This document shows positions 5,385 through 5,921 of a DNA stretch of 5,921 nucleotides, one piece after another. The position numbers were made by a program, and so were the translations under genes. Below the pieces are notes generated by a model. It made no database searches. It was not told where the DNA came from and worked only from the letters and a program-made list of their open reading frames with translations. How positions within the stretch are numbered: position 1 is the first letter of the stretch; the number at the start of each line of letters is the position of its first letter. This DNA comes from Streptococcaceae bacterium. GTDB taxonomy: Bacteria > Bacillota > Bacilli > Lactobacillales > Streptococcaceae. The DNA lies in NCBI GenBank assembly GCA_031285105.1, contig JAITWV010000312.1, positions 1 through 5,921 on the forward strand, written 5' to 3'.

Positions 5385-5411
5385 CTTGAAGCATTTTTTA
5401 CTATTCCAAAC

Positions 5412-5417
5412 TATACT
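5412..5417 (+). promoter_or_regulatory. Candidate -10 box for the PspC-domain gene
   Basis: TATACT lies 32 nt before the ATG at 5450. The nearest -35-like hexamer, TTGAAG (5386-5391), is 20 bp away, which is too far for a standard promoter, so an activator or alternative sigma factor is possible. Confidence 0.35.
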
Positions 5418-5449
5418 ATGAATATAAAAAACGAATGGAGGAAATTATC

Positions 5450-5689
5450 ATGTCATTTATTCTTTTTGTATTAGTTGTTCCTTTTGTTATCGGTTTAATT
5501 TTGAATCAACAATTAGGAATCAAACTTTCTAGAACAGATAAAAAATTATTAGGTGTAGCAGGTGGAATTGCTGAATATTTTAAAGTAGATGCAACGATTG
5601 TTCGTATTGTTTTAGCACTTTTGATTGTTTTTACTGTAGTAAGCTTTCCAAGTTATTTTACTTTGGCACTAGGAATGAGTAAGGGGTAG
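5450..5689 (+). CDS. Small PspC-domain membrane protein
   Basis: A 79-residue membrane protein. A hydrophobic N-terminal segment (residues 2-19) precedes a PspC domain: KLSRTDKKLLGVAGGIAEYFKVDATIVRIV (25-54) carries the family's basic lead, GVAGGIAEYF and D-x-T-x-VR signatures, followed by a second hydrophobic stretch (53-75). PspC-type proteins belong to phage-shock and LiaFSR-like envelope-stress systems, so an envelope role is likely; no partner gene is nearby. In most PspC proteins the domain lies at the very N-terminus, so the leading membrane segment is less usual. The ATG at 5450 is chosen because TGGAGG (5436-5441) sits 8 nt before it; an ATG at 5435 overlaps that ribosome site and has none of its own. 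No terminator follows directly, so it may read through into the tRNA. Confidence 0.85.
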   Translation: MSFILFVLVVPFVIGLILNQQLGIKLSRTDKKLLGVAGGIAEYFKVDATIVRIVLALLIVFTVVSFPSYFTLALGMSKG

Positions 5690-5717
5690 GAAAATAACAA
5701 TTAATTTATAAAAAGAC

Positions 5718-5746
5718 TTGTAATCTTAAATAAACTTCTCTATAAT
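5718..5746 (+). promoter_or_regulatory. Promoter of tRNA-Arg
   Basis: TTGTAA (5718-5723) and a perfect TATAAT (5741-5746) are spaced exactly 17 bp, placing the start about 5-7 nt before the mature tRNA 5' end at 5759. This lets the tRNA be made independently of the gene upstream. Confidence 0.75.
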
Positions 5747-5758
5747 TATCAATGTTGA

Positions 5759-5832
5759 GGTTCAGTAGCTCAGTTGGATAGAGCATTCGCCTTCTAAGCG
5801 AACGGTCGGGGGTTCGAATCCCTCCTGGTTCA
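5759..5832 (+). tRNA. tRNA-Arg, anticodon TCT
   Basis: A 74-nt cloverleaf without encoded CCA (the next bases are TCC), so the tail must be added enzymatically. D stem GCTC/GAGC; anticodon stem TTCGC/GCGAA around loop CTTCTAA, with TCT at 5793-5795 reading AGA (and AGG); T stem GGGGG/CCCTC with one G-T pair around TTCGAAT; discriminator A. The acceptor stem GGTTCAG (5759-5765) against CTGGTTC (5825-5831) is poor: pairs 1 and 5-7 are Watson-Crick, 2 and 4 are wobbles, and 3-70 is a T-T mismatch. Everything else is canonical and it has its own promoter and terminator, so it is called functional with reservation. Confidence 0.88.
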
Positions 5833-5843
5833 TCCTATTGATT

Positions 5844-5880
5844 AAAAACACCATTGAATATTATTTCAATGGTGTTTTTT
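5844..5880 (+). terminator. Rho-independent terminator after tRNA-Arg
   Basis: A 15-bp perfect stem (5844-5858 with 5865-5879; core ACACCATTGAA / TTCAATGGTGT) with loop TATTAT and a run of six T ends the tRNA transcript 11 nt after the discriminator base. The A-rich left arm could also make it work on the minus strand. The last 41 bases of the window show nothing I can assign. Confidence 0.9.
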
Positions 5881-5921
5881 GCTGTCGTGTTAGTACAGTG
5901 ATTGTTATTGTTGGTTTTTTT

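Noticed and set aside
5435..5449. A five-residue longer start for the PspC protein at ATG 5435
   Set aside because: That ATG overlaps the GGAGG that serves the ATG at 5450 and has no ribosome site of its own.
1..5921. Insertion sequences, CRISPR arrays, phage genes or a defence island
   Set aside because: All recognisable genes are housekeeping or metabolic, no terminal repeats or spaced direct repeats were found, and gene style looks uniform across the window.

Overview
The window reads as ordinary chromosome from a low-GC Gram-positive bacterium of the order Lactobacillales (lactic acid bacteria). Evidence: AT-rich sequence, strong AGGAGG-type ribosome sites, a ThyA C-terminus of the streptococcal/lactococcal type, a two-subunit iron-sulfur L-serine dehydratase, an ECF-transporter S component and a CcpA-type cre box. 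The genus cannot be settled; Streptococcaceae, Enterococcaceae/Vagococcus and Carnobacteriaceae are all plausible.

Layout, left to right. (1) 1-960: the 3' half of thyA and a complete folA form a coupled folate/thymidylate operon that ends in a strong hairpin shared with the convergent next gene. (2) 963-1457, minus strand: a vitamin-type ECF S component with no ECF ATPases beside it. (3) 1458-3229: a divergent intergenic region, then sdaAB-sdaAA encoding L-serine dehydratase, with a cre-like box just downstream of a TATAAT. (4) 3230-3471: a gap with no convincing gene. It has one of the best promoters in the window, three successive stem-loops with C-rich loops and a strong terminator, so it is a candidate small RNA of about 170 nt. 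(5) 3472-5259, minus strand: two paralogous aldo/keto reductases, each with its own ribosome site and apparent promoter. A perfect 9-bp inverted repeat overlaps the promoter of the downstream copy. (6) 5450-5689: a 79-residue PspC-domain membrane protein, divergent from the reductases. (7) 5759-5832: a tRNA-Arg(TCT) with its own promoter and terminator and an unusually poor acceptor stem.

Functionally, ThyA makes dihydrofolate while methylating dUMP, and FolA reduces it back. SdaAB and SdaAA together turn serine into pyruvate and ammonia, probably under carbon catabolite control. The two reductases probably reduce reactive carbonyls; PspC proteins are usually linked to the envelope. No mobile element, CRISPR array or large new gene system is visible. 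The most novel items are the candidate small RNA, the inverted-repeat operators around the reductases and the anomalous tRNA acceptor stem.
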